DNA of 64,000 nucleotides from Trematomus loennbergii (GCA_012861695.1 JAAOOA010000326.1:62001-126000), one strand, 5' to 3'; positions 40,099 through 52,820 are shown, counted from the first letter of the stretch. The notes: generated by a model from the sequence alone, not told the origin. A program made the numbers and translations.

Positions 40099-40547
40099 TA
40101 CCTTCATAGGTCCTCACCTCCTCTAGGAGGGTCCGGGGGCATGCTCCCCCGGGAAGATTTGTTTAAATGTTGAAGTTAAATGCATAAATCTGGTGCACTT
40201 TGAGAGCAACATTAGGGACTATAGATCTATGGATACATCTCTCAACAATACCCATATGAAACAGAACTGTAAAACATTTACTTTTTCTTTATGCTATTTT
40301 ACAAATCACTCCCCTTTCAAACTCTATTTGTGTGTTACTATAGTATGAGTTGGAATTATTTCATACCTGTTATTCTCTTATTTTGTATAACTATAATGAT
40401 CATATAAAAGTGTGCCTTGGAAATACTTGTTTACATAAATGATACCAAACCGTTTGAGGTTCCTGTGGACTTGAACATTTCTCAGTTATTTTAGTTTGTG
40501 CTGCTGTTGGGGACAGAGTTATTTCAAAACAAGGATTTTTTATTTCA

Positions 40548-40683
40548 AACCCCACTGCAGTCAGCATGTCGTTGTGTCCCTGAGACACTTCACCCAAATT
40601 GCTCCTGTGGGATTGTCCACAGTATTGAGTGTGTAAGTCGCTTTGGATAAAAGCGTCTAACAAGTAACATGTATGTAATGTAA
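40548..40683. mobile_element. SINE-type 3' tail, unit 4
   Basis: Same SINE end as 31,345-31,485 (GTCGCTTTGGATAAAAGCG then an ATGTAATGTAA tail). Shared only by units 3 and 4, so these two V regions share ancestry. Confidence 0.65.
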
Positions 40684-40778
40684 TAACCAGCTTTGGGTAC
40701 ATGTGTAGATATAGCATACTCATATTCGGAAGTCTTGGCCATGTCTTGGCTTTTACAGATTTAGATTTACAATGTTCC

Positions 40779-40847
40779 TGTGTGTGTGTGTGTGTGTGTG
40801 GTGTGTGTGTGGTGTGGTGTGTGTGTGTGTGTGTGTGGTGTGTGTGT

Positions 40848-40937
<90 letters not shown>
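40779..40937. repeat. (GT)n microsatellite, cluster 4
   Basis: GT run broken by six GGTG interruptions, the most interrupted tract of the six together with that of cluster 6. Confidence 0.95.
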
Positions 40938-40939
<2 letters not shown>

Positions 40940-41030
40940 TCAGTGAAGTGTAGCTTCCAGCTGCAGCAGTCAGCTCAGTTCCTGTTCAGTCTGACTGAGG
41001 GAGGTTTTTGTACGACGCTTTTTCACTGTG

Positions 41031-41500
41031 TGAACACATACTGACTGTTGGGGTAATGGGTACTCTGACAGTAGTAAACTGCTGCATCATCAGTCTGGAC
41101 TCCACTGATGGTCAGAGTGAAGTCAGAGTTTGATCCACTGCCTGTAAAACGGTCTGAAATCCCTGATACTCGAGTGCTAGTAGTTCATGAGCAGTTTAGG
41201 AGTTCCTCCATCTCTCTGTTGGTACCAGGCTAAATAGTTCCCATTATAAACCTTCTGACTGGTCGTACATGTGATGGAGACGGAGCGTCCCGGAGCAGAG
41301 CTCACTGCTCCAGACTGAGTCACTGTGACTGGCCTCTGGACTCTGAGGATACAGAGACAAGACATAAAGCAGCGTCATGGTTTTGTCCGCTTCATTTCAG
41401 AGGGACGGATGTTCACAGAGGAGAGGAGTTTGATTCTCTGGACTTTACCTGTGAAGCAGCAGCAGAGGAGAGTCCAGATGAGGACGCAGATCAGAGTCAT
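41031..41500 (-). pseudogene. IgL V segment, cluster 4 (FR1 and CDR2 frameshifts)
   Basis: Leader exon 41449-41500 is intact. V exon 41031-41342. The 12-RSS has heptamer 41024-41030 and nonamer 41003-41011. It lacks one G at the start of FR1, as in cluster 1. CDR1 is one codon longer than in cluster 3 (QKVYNGNY). CDR2 lacks two bases, so the frame runs LLMNY then stop at about 41,177. CDR3 in its own frame is [13 protein letters not shown]. Frameworks are otherwise intact. Confidence 0.8.
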
Positions 41501-41579
41501 GTTCTTGATGAGGAGGATTTCTGTGGCTTCTGTTGTCATGAAGGACAGCTGTCAGTCATCCAGTGCTCAACTCTCAGGA

Positions 41580-41626
41580 CTATAAAGTGTCCCAGAGCAC
41601 TGGAGCATGGTGCTGCTGATGCAAAG
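41580..41626 (-). promoter_or_regulatory. VL promoter, cluster 4
   Basis: CTTTGCAT (41619-41626) and CTTTATAG (41580-41587), standard spacing. Confidence 0.6.
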
Positions 41627-42285
41627 TGTCTCTCTATGGAAATGCTCTGACTCCAACAGGGACCTGGATTACTCTGATGATGCTGTTTATCAATGGATCC
41701 ATCTCTCTGTCAGAGGATTGATCAGGAATGGGTCAGCGCTCACTTGTATGAGGCTTTAAGTTCAATGGACACATTTTCTTGTAGTTCATTTTATTAAAAA
41801 GCTCAAATTCATAACTCCTAATAATCAATACCACCTAGGAAAAACAAAATGGAGATTATTATTGATCCTGATGGAAAAGCAAACATGTATTTATGGAAAT
41901 GATGCACATTCAGAAGTATAACATGAATAGCTTTTATTAGACGTTCATTGTTTCATTTAAGTAATCAATTACTTTGATGTTTAAAAGTTGATAAAATCGT
42001 GAAACTAAACATCTTTTGTGAACAATTCGTATTCAAAAGAAGAATCTTCATTAAAACTGAAGAGATAAGTAGATATTTGTTTTAAATGTTTAAAAGGTTC
42101 AATAGAGAAACAGTAGATACTTTTCCATAGTGTGTGAATCTGTTTCAAACATTTGAAGCAGTAATTATATCAAGTGGGTAAACTGTGGATGTGTTTGGTG
42201 AGTTGTTTGTGTCAAAGTCAGAGAGCCGTGTCTCTCTACAGTGAGAGGTTTTTGTACGGCGGCTCAATGACTTTGTATCACTGTG

Positions 42286-42323
42286 GTACACGTTCGGTGG
42301 AGGAACCAGACTGGATGTTGGAA
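42286..42323 (+). CDS. IgL J1 segment, cluster 4
   Basis: [12 protein letters not shown] with a GTAAGT donor. The 23-RSS has nonamer 42247-42255, spacer 42256-42278 and heptamer 42279-42285. Intact. Confidence 0.93.
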
Positions 42324-42646
42324 GTAAGTCAAATGTTAATTCATAAGAGCAATTTCTCTTCTGTTGTACTTATTATTCAGCCGTACGGAGAAATAGTTAC
42401 CTCTCCATGTCATTGTATACATACTTATCAAATATTCTGAACTAAGAGGCTAACTTTACTCCAGCAAAAGACCTTTAAATGTTTTATGGAACTTTGAACA
42501 CAGAATAATTCATTATTTCCACCTTTAATGGTGAAGTAGCTTCTCGAGGGCTGGTAGGTTTAGTTCAGTGAGTCAAAGTCAGAGAGCCGTGTCTCTCTAC
42601 AGTGAGAGCTTTTTGTACGGCGGCTCAATGACTTTGTATCACTGTG

Positions 42647-42684
42647 GTGGACTTTTGGTGGAGGAACCAGACTGGATGTTGGAA
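42647..42684 (+). CDS. IgL J2 segment, cluster 4
   Basis: [12 protein letters not shown] with a GTAAGT donor. The 23-RSS has nonamer 42608-42616, spacer 42617-42639 and heptamer 42640-42646. Intact. Confidence 0.92.
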
Positions 42685-43237
42685 GTAAGTTTCTGCACAA
42701 AAACTAAATATGATGTTAAGAGACGTTTTAAATTCTGTGTTAGAGTGTTTGAGAGATAGATTTATATTATTTTAATTGTAATGTTTAGATAGTATTAGTA
42801 TTCATGTCTTTATTTCTCTTCATCATTGAGACAAGTCAGAGCAGCTTTTCTTGAAATGTCTTTATACATTCCCAACATGCTGTCATTTAAACAGCTTCAA
42901 ATGTGAAATGATGAAACTGATATTTTCATTAATTATTTGAAATTCGTCTATCTCGGTTCTCCTCTCTGTTCTCAATAAATTACAGACACAGTTTTTAAAT
43001 ACAGATGAACGGAGTAAAGATAACGATGGATATTAAAAAATGTGTTGAATTCTTTCAGACATTATTTTAAAGTTTGTAAAACTGGGTAGTGATTGAGATT
43101 CACATTAAGCACAGCTGATTGCTCCGTTTCCTGTATTTGTTCATTTATCCACTAAATAATTTAATAATGTTTGTAGAGTTCAGGTTTTGGATGATTTTGA
43201 TAACTAATATTGTCCAAACTATTTAGTCTGACATATT

Positions 43238-43410
43238 CAGGTGACTCTGTAGGAAGTGTCTCTGTGCTGATTTGCATGAGAGGCTTCTTAAAGGGAAGTG
43301 AAACAATGTGTGAGTGAGAGACTGATGGAGCAGAACCAACATCTGACAGAAACTCCTTAAAGGACAAGCGCTCTCACAGTAAAGGTGTCCCAGTGTCTGC
43401 TGGTTGATTG
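43238..43410 (+). promoter_or_regulatory. Enhancer-like motif cluster in J-C intron, cluster 4
   Basis: CAGGTG 43238-43243, ATTTGCAT 43270-43277, GGAAGTGAAA 43294-43303. The 5' side of this block is altered here (about 43,206-43,226 differs from all other units), but the motif core is unchanged. Confidence 0.65.
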
Positions 43411-43455
43411 ACAGCTGTGTGCTCCCTGTCCTCTAATCTGATTGGTGTCTCCTAG

Positions 43456-43775
43456 GTGATGTCCGTCCCACCCTGACGGTGCTGGCCCCCTCCACAGAAG
43501 AGCTGCAGCAGGGGAAGGCCACGCTCATGTGCCTGGCCAACAAGGGCTTCCCCTCAGACTGGAGTCTGGCCTGGAAGGTGGACGGCAGCAGCAGCTGGGA
43601 GGAGAGCAGGAGCCCCGGGGTGCTGGAGAAGGACGCCCACTACAGCTGGAGCAGCACCCTGAGGTTCTCTGCAGACCAGTGGAGGAAGGTGGGCTCTGTG
43701 ACCTGTGAGGCCACCCAGGGCTCCCAGACTGCGCTCTCAGAGACACTGAGGAGAGACCAGTGTTCCCAGTCCTGA
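43456..43775 (+). CDS. IgL constant domain (CL), cluster 4
   Basis: Intact, three-Ser form with the same deduced protein as clusters 1, 3 and 5. Phase 1 acceptor at CTCCTAG. Poly(A) signal at 43897-43902. Confidence 0.95.
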
Positions 43776-43929
43776 GCTGACTCACTGGAACTCTGCTTTC
43801 TCTCTCACACTGCTCTCAGTCTGCTCTCTGGCTCTCAGGACATGTTTCAACATCAACCTGTTTCTGCTTGTGTCGATGGTTTCAACATTTTAAAACAATA
43901 AAGATGAATGTGTGTATTATAAAATGAGT

Positions 43930-45330
43930 TTTGATTCCCTTTCTCTGAGATATTATATATAAAAGGAACCTTATTCACATTCATTCACAAAAGTCACAAC
44001 ATTAACAAGTCAATATTTCACATATTACTTTTTAATGATATTAAGGGTTTGGATATACTTCTGGATTCCTCCTAGTTTTATTTTTGTTAATCAAGATTTG
44101 TACCAAATCAATAGTATCAACATTTCAATGGTAAACACACAGCTCTCTCTTATCACTGATGTTTAAGTAAATCCATGTGTGATGTTCGTGTGTTGTTAAC
44201 CTTTACTTTAATCAAAACTTCTTAATCAGAATAAGAAATCCAGGATAAGAAATAAAAAGCAGGATATCATCTGCATAAAGTTATATAACAAGAATCTAAA
44301 TTGAGATGTACCTTAAATTGTATTTAATGGACACAGTAAAGCTCCACCAAAGAACTTGAGACCAGAGAGAGGGTACCACAGTCTCTGTCTCTGCTGTCTG
44401 TTTGCAGAATCAATCAATTCAACGATTTGTTGCTGATTGATTCAAACTGATATTATATGAAAACAAGGACCTATTTAGCACCTTAGTTGTGTGGAAGCCT
44501 TTTATAAGAATGAAATGGCTCATATGTTTCTTTGTCACATATAACAGTACATCCTGATTATCTTGATGGATGTAATGAAGATCATTGTTGCAGAAGATGC
44601 TTTACAGCGGTGTTACTCTGAGAAGAGGCTTGAGACTCTGATCTTTCTTCCTAAAGCTCTATTATTTCAGTTTTCAGATGCCTTTGGTGGATATAGAGGA
44701 GGAGGGAAGCATGGCAGCTTGTCAGAGGGAATTCAGGAAGCACTCAGCTCTTTATGTGGTGCTTCCTCGACTCGCTGAAGAACATTGAGACCAGTGGAGT
44801 CTGAGGACGATAAAGACGGAGCAGAAAGTCCAGCCAGAGCCGAATCATTCTCCCTCCTCGACTACTGGGGAGTCAAATCCTTTTTGGATCTTTGTGATCT
44901 CTTGGTGCGTTTATGTCACTGACATTGGATTAAGATACATAGATAGATACATAATTATTAATCCCAATGTGGGAAATCATTTTGTTACAGGACCAGTGTT
45001 TTCAACATTAAAATACAAATACTTAAAAAGTGGAAAAGAGTTAACAATTAAAAGTAAAATGAAAAAATATATCGCTTATAGGCTTATACTATACTGTATA
45101 TACATATGGGAGCATATCATTTACAACTAGAGAATGCAATTCCTGAAGAAATTGCTAGTGGGAATGCTTTATGCTGAAATGTAATGTGTAAGAAGAAAGT
45201 GAAGAATTTAGATTGAAATGATACATGAACACTGGGGGCTTGAATGTGTGATGAGAGAAGAAAAGAAAGTAAAAAGGCTTAGAAAAGCAGCAGAATATTT
45301 GAAATGCAAACTTTTGAACTAACTTGATGG
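43930..45330. other. Spacer 3' of C, cluster 4
   Basis: Homologous to 4,300-5,735, with a LINE-type 3' tail at about 44,940-44,990. No gene supported. Confidence 0.45.
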
Positions 45331-45334
45331 CGAA

Positions 45335-46258
45335 TGATCTGTCGCCATGCCAACGGCATTTGATGACATCCCATAATACGCTTAGATGCGTTGATGGCTG
45401 TGTTACCAAACCTTTGAAGTTTTGTGCCATTTGGAGCATTTCACTGAAGTTATGAGAAACCGTGTTTCATGGCGGGCATTGTGTTGCCATGGCAACGGCA
45501 TGTCCCGTAGATGTTTTCACGGCTGGACTGTTAGCACACATGTGAAGTTTGAGCACTTTTTGAACATTTTCACAGGAGTTATAGCGACATCATGTTTTAT
45601 GACGAGGGATGCGTTTCCATGGAAACGGCATATGGTGAGATCTCAGATTTCACGTAGAGCTGTTGAGGCATGGACCGGTGATATACAAGTGAAGATTGGG
45701 GGACGATTGGACCGTGTCGATTGGACTTACAGCGACATCGTGTTTCATGGCGAGTGGTCTGTCGCCATGGCAACGGCATTTGAAGAAATCTCAAAACTGT
45801 CCCGTAGATGTCTTCACGGCTGGACTGTTAGCACACATGTGAAGTTTTAGCACTTTTTGACAATTTTCATAGGAGTTATAGCAATATCGTGTTTTATTGC
45901 AAGGAATGCGTTGCCATGGCAACAGCTTTTGAGGAAAACTCACTAATGGTATATAGACATGTTGAGGGCTGTACCATTAACTGTCATCTGAAGTCTGGTG
46001 GTGTTTGGATCATTTGCATAGGTATCACGACAACATTGTGTTTTATGGCGAGGGATGCGTTTCCATGGAAACAGCCTATGGTGAGATCTCAGATTTGGCG
46101 TAGAGCTGTTGAGGCATGGACCGATGATATACAAGCGAAGTTTGGGGACGATCGGACCGTGTCCATTGGAGTTACAGCGACATCGTGTTTTTTGGCGAGG
46201 GATGCATTTCCATGGAAACGGCATTTGGTGAGATTTCAGATTTGGCGTAGAGCTGTTG
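45335..46258. repeat. Diverged tandem repeat (CATGGCAACGGCAT family), unit 4
   Basis: About 0.92 kb, closest in period order to unit 3. Open frames of up to about 160 codons arise from the repeat and its AG tail and are not conserved. Confidence 0.75.
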
Positions 46259-46261
46259 GAC

Positions 46262-46295
<34 letters not shown>

Positions 46296-46296
46296 T

Positions 46297-46362
<66 letters not shown>
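46259..46362. repeat. (AG)n microsatellite, unit 4
   Basis: AG run of about 100 bp with GACAG, GATAG and GGAG interruptions. Confidence 0.9.
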
Positions 46363-47410
46363 TATGAAATGAACAGTTAGAACTGACTGCTGTCAGTTGG
46401 AGTCATGACATCATCGTGTTCCATTACACAGGTGTTTATAGTTGAGCTAACGAGCTATGAAGAGATCAAAGGTTTGCATTGTTCTGAATGACAGATAAAC
46501 CTCTTACATGTGAACGTTTTGTGGAAGAACGATAACAGATATCTGTGAAATTTCAAAACGTGAAGCATGTCAAGGAAGTTGAGTATCTGAAGTGTAATTT
46601 TTGTGTACTTTCGGGTTAATAATGTGGCCTTTTTGGCAGTTTAACTAAAGGTGTGCGGCTGCTGCTGTGAGGAAATATCTGCCTGAAATTACAATGGGCT
46701 TTAATGGAGACATGTTGAACGTTTTGTCACTTCATGCCCTCAAGAGGCATTTTATTTAATTATTTTTGCTTATTATTTGTCATTTTTCAAGCTACGAGAT
46801 GTTTTCCTACGTTTGTCATGAACAATGATGTCTCAGGAATGTAGGGTTTGGGAATTATGGCAGTTTTAAAAAAAAATATGAAGGCATATTTCAAGATTTC
46901 TTACCCTCTAGCTGTGACATCACGCACTCTAGTTAATGTTAAAATCTGAAGAAAACCTCTTTACCAAGGTCTGAACAATGTTTAATATCTCTAAAAGTAA
47001 GAATCAGATTTAAAAGTGGTGTTACACGAATAATGTCAGAAAGATGTGTAACATTTTAAAGTTGGAATGAGGTTTCTGACTGAAAGTATGAATGAACAGT
47101 TAGCAGTTGAAGTCGCATGAAGATTTGTTGAAGTCTGAAGAATTTCTCCATTGACTTCAATGTTAAAATTGATGTATTATGGGATGTATCTCTGGAATTA
47201 TGAAAGTTATGAATGATAAAAGTAATAGCAGTCGATTCCCGACCGAGCTGAACGTTTTGATGTTTGAACGGAGTTTCTGCGATGTTGAAGACGGACAAAA
47301 TAATTGGACGGAATAATAATAAACTTTTCATCCGTAGCATAACATATAGTTGGAATGCTGTATCAGCATTCCCACTAAAATATTCAGAAAATTGCAAGTT
47401 GTTATCAGGA
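46363..47410. other. AT-rich spacer, unit 4
   Basis: Collinear with 6,640-7,745 of unit 1. No gene. Confidence 0.5.
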
Positions 47411-47419
47411 AGGAGAGCT

Positions 47420-47593
47420 CAACTATGCAGCAGTGAGTTCTCTGCAGCCAGAGGTGAGGCATTGAAAAGTGTTATTACAGAAGGCAGGAATGGTTTCCTT
47501 TCCCTCTCTGTGTGACAGCGGAGCAGTCGGTTGGAGAAGGAGCTCCTGCCTGTCCAGCTGCAGGTGGAGAGGGTGGGCTGGGTTATCCAAGAT
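47420..47593 (-). mobile_element. LINE ORF2 C-terminal fragment, unit 4
   Basis: Same short LINE piece (ILDNPAHPLHLQLDRQ, minus strand) and same junction to junctophilin sequence as units 1 and 2. Confidence 0.65.
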
Positions 47594-47826
47594 GCAGGCC
47601 GGCCAGCAGAGCAGAGACAACGCCGTTACCGAAACGACAGCCGAGCCCAGCTCCGTCCCCAAAACCTACACCGACTCCTGAACCTAAACCAGCACCAACG
47701 CCAGTGGAGGCCGAAGCCATCGTGGCCAAACCAGCTGCGAAGGTGGAGCCCAAAGCAGAATCCAGACAGAAGGCCATGGCGTTGAGCCGGAGTCCTGAAG
47801 TGCCTGCTGAGTCTTTAGAGCTGCAG
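47594..47826 (+). pseudogene. Junctophilin-like penultimate exon, unit 4
   Basis: The frame is open as in unit 2 (RPASRAETTPLPKRQPSPAP to ESLELQ, GTAAGA donor at 47,827). The following anchor exon is missing, because this unit is truncated at about 49,681 inside the downstream intron. The fragment therefore has neither the 5' nor the 3' part of its gene. Confidence 0.65.
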
Positions 47827-48489
47827 GTAAGACAGCTGATAAACACAATGACACACATTTCATTATTTAGTCATTTTAGCTTCGACTACCGAGTCAGCAA
47901 TTGTAGTCAATCCAAAACATTGGTCAACACAAATATGCCAAAAAACGATTGGACATGTTGCCATTTAGTTTTCTACTGACATTCACGATCCCCCGCAGAT
48001 AAATCCTAGTCAATTTGACGATCCTCAATCTTGTCCTTTAGCACCAAGTAAAATATGTGGATTCATGATTGGAGAATTCGTATGATATTTACAAGATGAA
48101 TTCAAATTACTTTGGTCTTTCCCCTTAACTTTCCCTAACACATAATTGGACTGTAAAACTAATTAAATTCCTGTACACACACAACTGTTCAGTGTGTATG
48201 CTGATAAGCAAATGTTAGCATGCTAGCTAAATAGAGATGCCACATTATAACTGCCAAGTGAAAAAAGTGCATCTCCCAAAATGTAGAAGTATTAGGTTAT
48301 AAATGACCTCTGCTTAATCACAAGATGTGAAAATATTCAAGATAATCCAGATTTCTACTCTTTTAGGAAACTAAGGAACAAGCAGTTGGACCTTAAAGTC
48401 TTCACTTAACTCATATTTAATAGAGAGTGCAACAGATGAAATATGTTAAATGTAAAACTACAGGAATACAGCCAGAGGATCTCATTACT

Positions 48490-49514
48490 CAACCAGCTCG
48501 AGTGCGCTAGAATTTGAAACTACGCAGCCGAAAAAAATCTTCCTCTTCCTTCAGACTTCCTTACAGAGCCCCTCCTCCAACACACAAACGCGCACATGAC
48601 CAATGGAGAGGCGAAGTCCCTCCTCTTCCGGTTGAGCTCCATGGGACCTTATTTCGGAAAAGTTATGCATTGAAGTCAATGGAGAGAGAAAGATTATCTT
48701 TCGATCCCGTTTGAATTGTGCCACGAATTACACATATGATGTTTGTCAATTTAAAAGATAATTTTACAAGTCAAAAAAATAAAATGTGTCGTAAAAACTG
48801 TGAAGTAACACTTTTTTGTGTGAAACCGCTCAATGAACTACATCTCCCGTCTCGCACCACACACCAAGACGGCCGTCACGTTGGCACATTTCACTTCTTT
48901 CTTTCAGAATGAGGCGGAAAGTATTAAAAGAGGTGAAAATCACTCCAAGTCTGGGCATGTTGAGAGCTGTACATACACACAAGGGGAGTTAGTCGGTTCC
49001 GTAAGAGCCAGCATGCGGGACCGGGACTCTGGGATTTGTAGTCTTTCTAGTTGCGTATTTTTCATAGTCTTATATTTCAACAGTTTTACGACAAACTGTG
49101 ACTTTTTGACATGGACATTATTATTTAAGATTGACAAACATGTGTAATTCGTGGCACAATTCAAACGGGATCGAAAGATAATCTTTCTCTCTCCATTGAC
49201 TTCAATACAAACTTTTTCCGAAATAAGGTCCCATGAGTCCCACCGGAAGGGGAGGGACTTCGCCACTCTATGAGGGCACGAGATAAGTTTGTGCACAGAT
49301 GGAAGGCTGACAGGCAGGTAGGCCATCCAGTTATTTTAGCCTGGCTCAGATGATTGGTCTTGCTTTTTACAGCGCCACGGCTTCCACAGATGAAATGTTT
49401 TAATGTATTTATTGTTAAAGCATTTAATGTATTCATTGCTATCGGGATGTTAAGAGCATTCCATGGAATATAACAAAAAGTGTTTCTGAAGTGAATTACC
49501 TACCCCACCTTTAA
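48490..49514. mobile_element. TTAA-flanked MITE, unit 4 (carries a nested element)
   Basis: As in unit 1, but the left end keeps more of the terminal sequence (ACCAGCTCGAGTGCGCTAG). The right TTAA is at 49511-49514. The nested foldback element occupies 48,605-49,269. Confidence 0.7.
48605..49269. mobile_element. Foldback MITE with AT target duplication, unit 4
   Basis: 665 bp with the same insertion point and AT duplication as in unit 1 (10,115-10,782). It was therefore inserted once and copied with the unit, or moved by gene conversion, since unit 2 lacks it. Confidence 0.85.
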
Positions 49515-49674
49515 GAGTGATTCAGAAATATAATTACAGCAGTCTTAAAAATAGATAAGTTAACAACTAAAGACTTAAAAAGGAACAAGCTTCGACCATC
49601 AATTGAACATTGATGTCTGTGGTTTCCCATAATACTAAATGTTTTGTAGAAAGAAATACCCACAAATATTTCTT

Positions 49675-49690
49675 GAGTAATAATCTGGTG
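49675..49690. other. Unit 4/5 recombination junction
   Basis: Junctophilin-intron sequence (ATTTCTTGAGTAATAA, as at about 11,185) passes directly into the V 3' flank of the next unit (ATCTGGTGCACTTTGAGAG, as at about 658). The anchor exon, 3' UTR and whole tubulin gene are thereby deleted. The overlap is only a few AT bases, which suggests end joining. Confidence 0.75.
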
Positions 49691-50165
49691 CACTTTGAGA
49701 GCAAAATTAGGGACTATAGATCTATGGATACATCTCTCAACAATACCCATATGAAACAGAACTGTAAACAGATTTACTTTTTCTTTATGCATATTTTACA
49801 AATCACTCCCCTTTTAAACTGTATTTTTGTGTTACTATAGTATGAGTTGGAATTATTTCATACCTGTTATTCTCTTATTTTTTATAACTATAATGATCAT
49901 ATAAAAGTGTGCCTTGGAAATACTTGTTTACATAAATGATGAAAACCGTTTGAGGTTCCTGTGGACTTGAACATTTCTCCAGTTATTTTAGTTTGTGCTG
50001 CTGTTGGGGACAGAGTTATTTCAAAACAAGGATTTTTTATTTGAAGTTGGGACTTTTGGTCTTTGGGAGTCACTCCAGTTAGACAGAAGTGAAGTGAACA
50101 CTGTTCAAAAGCAAGCTGAGCACCCATGAGTTTAGTGTGGCTTTTATAGATTTAGATTTAAAATG

Positions 50166-50334
<169 letters not shown>

Positions 50335-50425
50335 CTCAGTGAAGTGTAGCTTCAGCTGCAGCAGTCAGCTCAGTTCCTGTTCAGTCTGACTGAGGGAGGT
50401 TTTTGTACGACGCTTTTTCACTGTG

Positions 50426-50896
50426 TGAACACATACTGACTGTTGATGCTATGGAAACTCTGACAGTAGTAAACTGCTGCATCATCAGTCTGGACTCCAC
50501 TGATGGTCAGAGTGAAGTCAGAGTTTGATCCACTGCCTGAAAAACGGTCTGAAATCCCTGATTCTCGAGTGCTAGTAGTGTGAATGAGCAGTTTAGGAGT
50601 TCCTCCATCTCTCTGTTGGTACCAGGCTAAATAGTTCCCATTAACATTCTGACTGGTCGTACATGTGATGGAGACGGAGCGTCCCGGAGCAGAGCTCACT
50701 GCTCCAGACTGAGTCACTGTGACCTGGCCTCTGGACTCGAGGATACAGAGACAAAGACATAAAGCAGCGTCATGGTTTTGTCCGCTTCATTTCAGAGGGA
50801 CGGATGTTCACAGAGGAGAGGAGTTTGATTCTCTGGACTTTACCTGTGAGAGAGCAGCAGAGGAGAGTCCAGATGAGGACGCAGATCAGAGGTCAT
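50426..50896 (-). pseudogene. IgL V segment, cluster 5 (leader and acceptor indels)
   Basis: V exon 50426-50737. The 12-RSS has heptamer 50419-50425 and nonamer 50398-50406. The V exon is open through CDR1 (QNVNGNY), CDR2 (IHTTSTRES), an F(S)GSG turn and CDR3 [13 protein letters not shown]. The leader exon (50844-50896) has one extra base after its ATG, and the CTCAG acceptor has lost a base (CTCGAG), so the normal splice and frame fail. These lesions lie in a stretch dense in single-base indels, so consensus error is a serious alternative. Confidence 0.75.
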
Positions 50897-50973
50897 GTTC
50901 TTGATGAGGAGATTTCTGTGTCTTCTGTGTCATGAAGGACAGCTGTCAGTCATCCAGTGCTCAACTCTCAGGA

Positions 50974-51019
50974 CTATAAAGTGTCCCAGAGACTGGAGCA
51001 TGGTGCTGCTGATGCAAAG
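50974..51019 (-). promoter_or_regulatory. VL promoter, cluster 5
   Basis: CTTTGCAT (51012-51019) and CTTTATAG (50974-50981). The spacing is one base shorter than in the other units. Confidence 0.55.
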
Positions 51020-51673
51020 TGTCTCTCATGGAAATGCTCTGACTCCAACAGGGACCTGGATTACTCTGATGATGCTGTTTATCAATGGATCCATCTCTCT
51101 GTCAGAGGATTGATCAGGAATGGGTCAGCGCTCACTTGTATGAGCTTAAGTTCAATGGACACATTTCTTGTAGTTCATTTTATTAAAAGCTCAAATTAAT
51201 AACTCCTAATAATCAATACCACCTAGGAAAAACAAAATGGAGATGTATTATTGATCCTGATGGAAAAGCAAACATGTATTCATGAAATGATGCACATTCG
51301 GAAGTATAACATGAATAGCTTTTATTAGACGTTCATTGTTTCATTTAAGTAATCAATTACTTTGATGTTTAAAAGTTGATAAAATCATGAAACTAAACAT
51401 CTTTTGTGAACAATTCGTATTCAAAAGAAGAATCTTCATTTAAAACTGAAGAGATAAGTAGATATTTGTTTAAATGTTTAAAAGGTTCAATAGAGAAACA
51501 GTAGATACTTTTCCATAGTGTGTGAATCTGTTTCAAACATTTGAAGCAGTAATTATATCAAGTGGGTAAACTGTGGATGTGTTTGGTGAGTTTGTTTGTG
51601 TCAAAGTCAGAGAGCCGTGTCTCTCTACAGTGAGAGGTTTTTGTACGGGGCTCAATGACTTTGTATCACTGTG

Positions 51674-51712
51674 GTACACGTTCGGTGGAGGAACCAGGAC
51701 TGGATGTTGGAA
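51674..51712 (+). pseudogene. IgL J1 segment, cluster 5 (frameshift, 22-bp RSS spacer)
   Basis: J1 has an extra G (ACCAGGACTGG instead of ACCAGACTGG), which shifts the frame after GGGTR. Its RSS has lost one base in the spacer (51645-51666 is 22 bp, nonamer 51636-51644, heptamer 51667-51673). Both changes are unique to this copy and sit in the indel-rich stretch. Confidence 0.75.
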
Positions 51713-52033
51713 GTAAGTCAAATGAATTCATAAGAGCAATTTCTCTTCTGTTGTACTTATTATTCAGCGTACGGAGAAATAGTTACCTCTCCATGTCATT
51801 GTATACATACTTATCAAATATTCTGAACTAAGAGGCTAACTTTACTCCAGCAAAAGACCTTTAAATGTTTTTATGGAACTTTGAACACAGAATAATTCAT
51901 TATTTCCACCTTTAATGGTGAAGTAGCTTCTCGAGGGCTGGTAGGTTTAGTTCAGTGAGTCAAAGTCAGAGAGCCGTGTCTCTCTACAGTGAGAGCTTTT
52001 TGTACGGCGGCTCAATGACTTTGTATCACTGTG

Positions 52034-52071
52034 GTGGACTTTTGGTGGAGGAACCAGACTGGATGTTGGAA
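52034..52071 (+). CDS. IgL J2 segment, cluster 5
   Basis: [12 protein letters not shown] with a GTAAGT donor. The 23-RSS has nonamer 51995-52003, spacer 52004-52026 and heptamer 52027-52033. Intact, so cluster 5 could still rearrange through J2. Confidence 0.92.
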
Positions 52072-52651
52072 GTAAGTTTCTGCACAAAAACTAAATATGA
52101 TGTTAAGAGACGTTTTAAATTCTGTGTTAGAGTGTTTGAGAGATAGATTTATATTATTTTAATTGTAATGTTTAGATAGTATTAGTATTCATGTCTTTAT
52201 TTCTCTTCATCATTGAGACCAAGTCAGAGCAGCTTTTCTTGAAATGTCTTTATACATTCCCAACATGCTGTCATTTAAACAGCTTCAAATGTGAAATGAT
52301 GAAACTGATATTTTTCATTAATTATTTGAAATCGTCTATCTCGGTTCTCCTCTCTGTTCTCAAATAAATTACAGACACAGTTTTTAAATACAGATGAACG
52401 GAGTAAAGATAACGATGGATATTAAAAAATGTGTTGAATTCTTTCAGACATTATTTTAAAGTTTGTAAAACTGGGTAGTGATTGAGATTCACATTAAGCA
52501 CAGCTGATTGCTCCGTTTCCTGTATTTGTTCATTTATCCACTAAATAATTTAATAATGTTTGTAGAGTTCAGGTTTTGGATGATTTTGATAACTACTACT
52601 TAAAATATGTCCTAATGTTGTACTTTATTTCTATTGTAGTCTGACATATTT

Positions 52652-52820
52652 CAGGTGACTCTGTAGAAGTGTCTCTGTGCTGATTTGCATGAGAGGCTTC
52701 TTAAAGGGAAGTGAAACAATGTGTGAGTGAGAGACTGATGGAGCAGAACCAACATCTGACAGAAACTCCTTAAAGGACAAGCGCTCTCACAGTAAAGGTG
52801 TCCCAGTGTCTGCTGGTTGA
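52652..52820 (+). promoter_or_regulatory. Enhancer-like motif cluster in J-C intron, cluster 5
   Basis: CAGGTG 52652-52657, ATTTGCAT 52683-52690, GGAAGTGAAA 52707-52716, then E-boxes. Confidence 0.65.
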
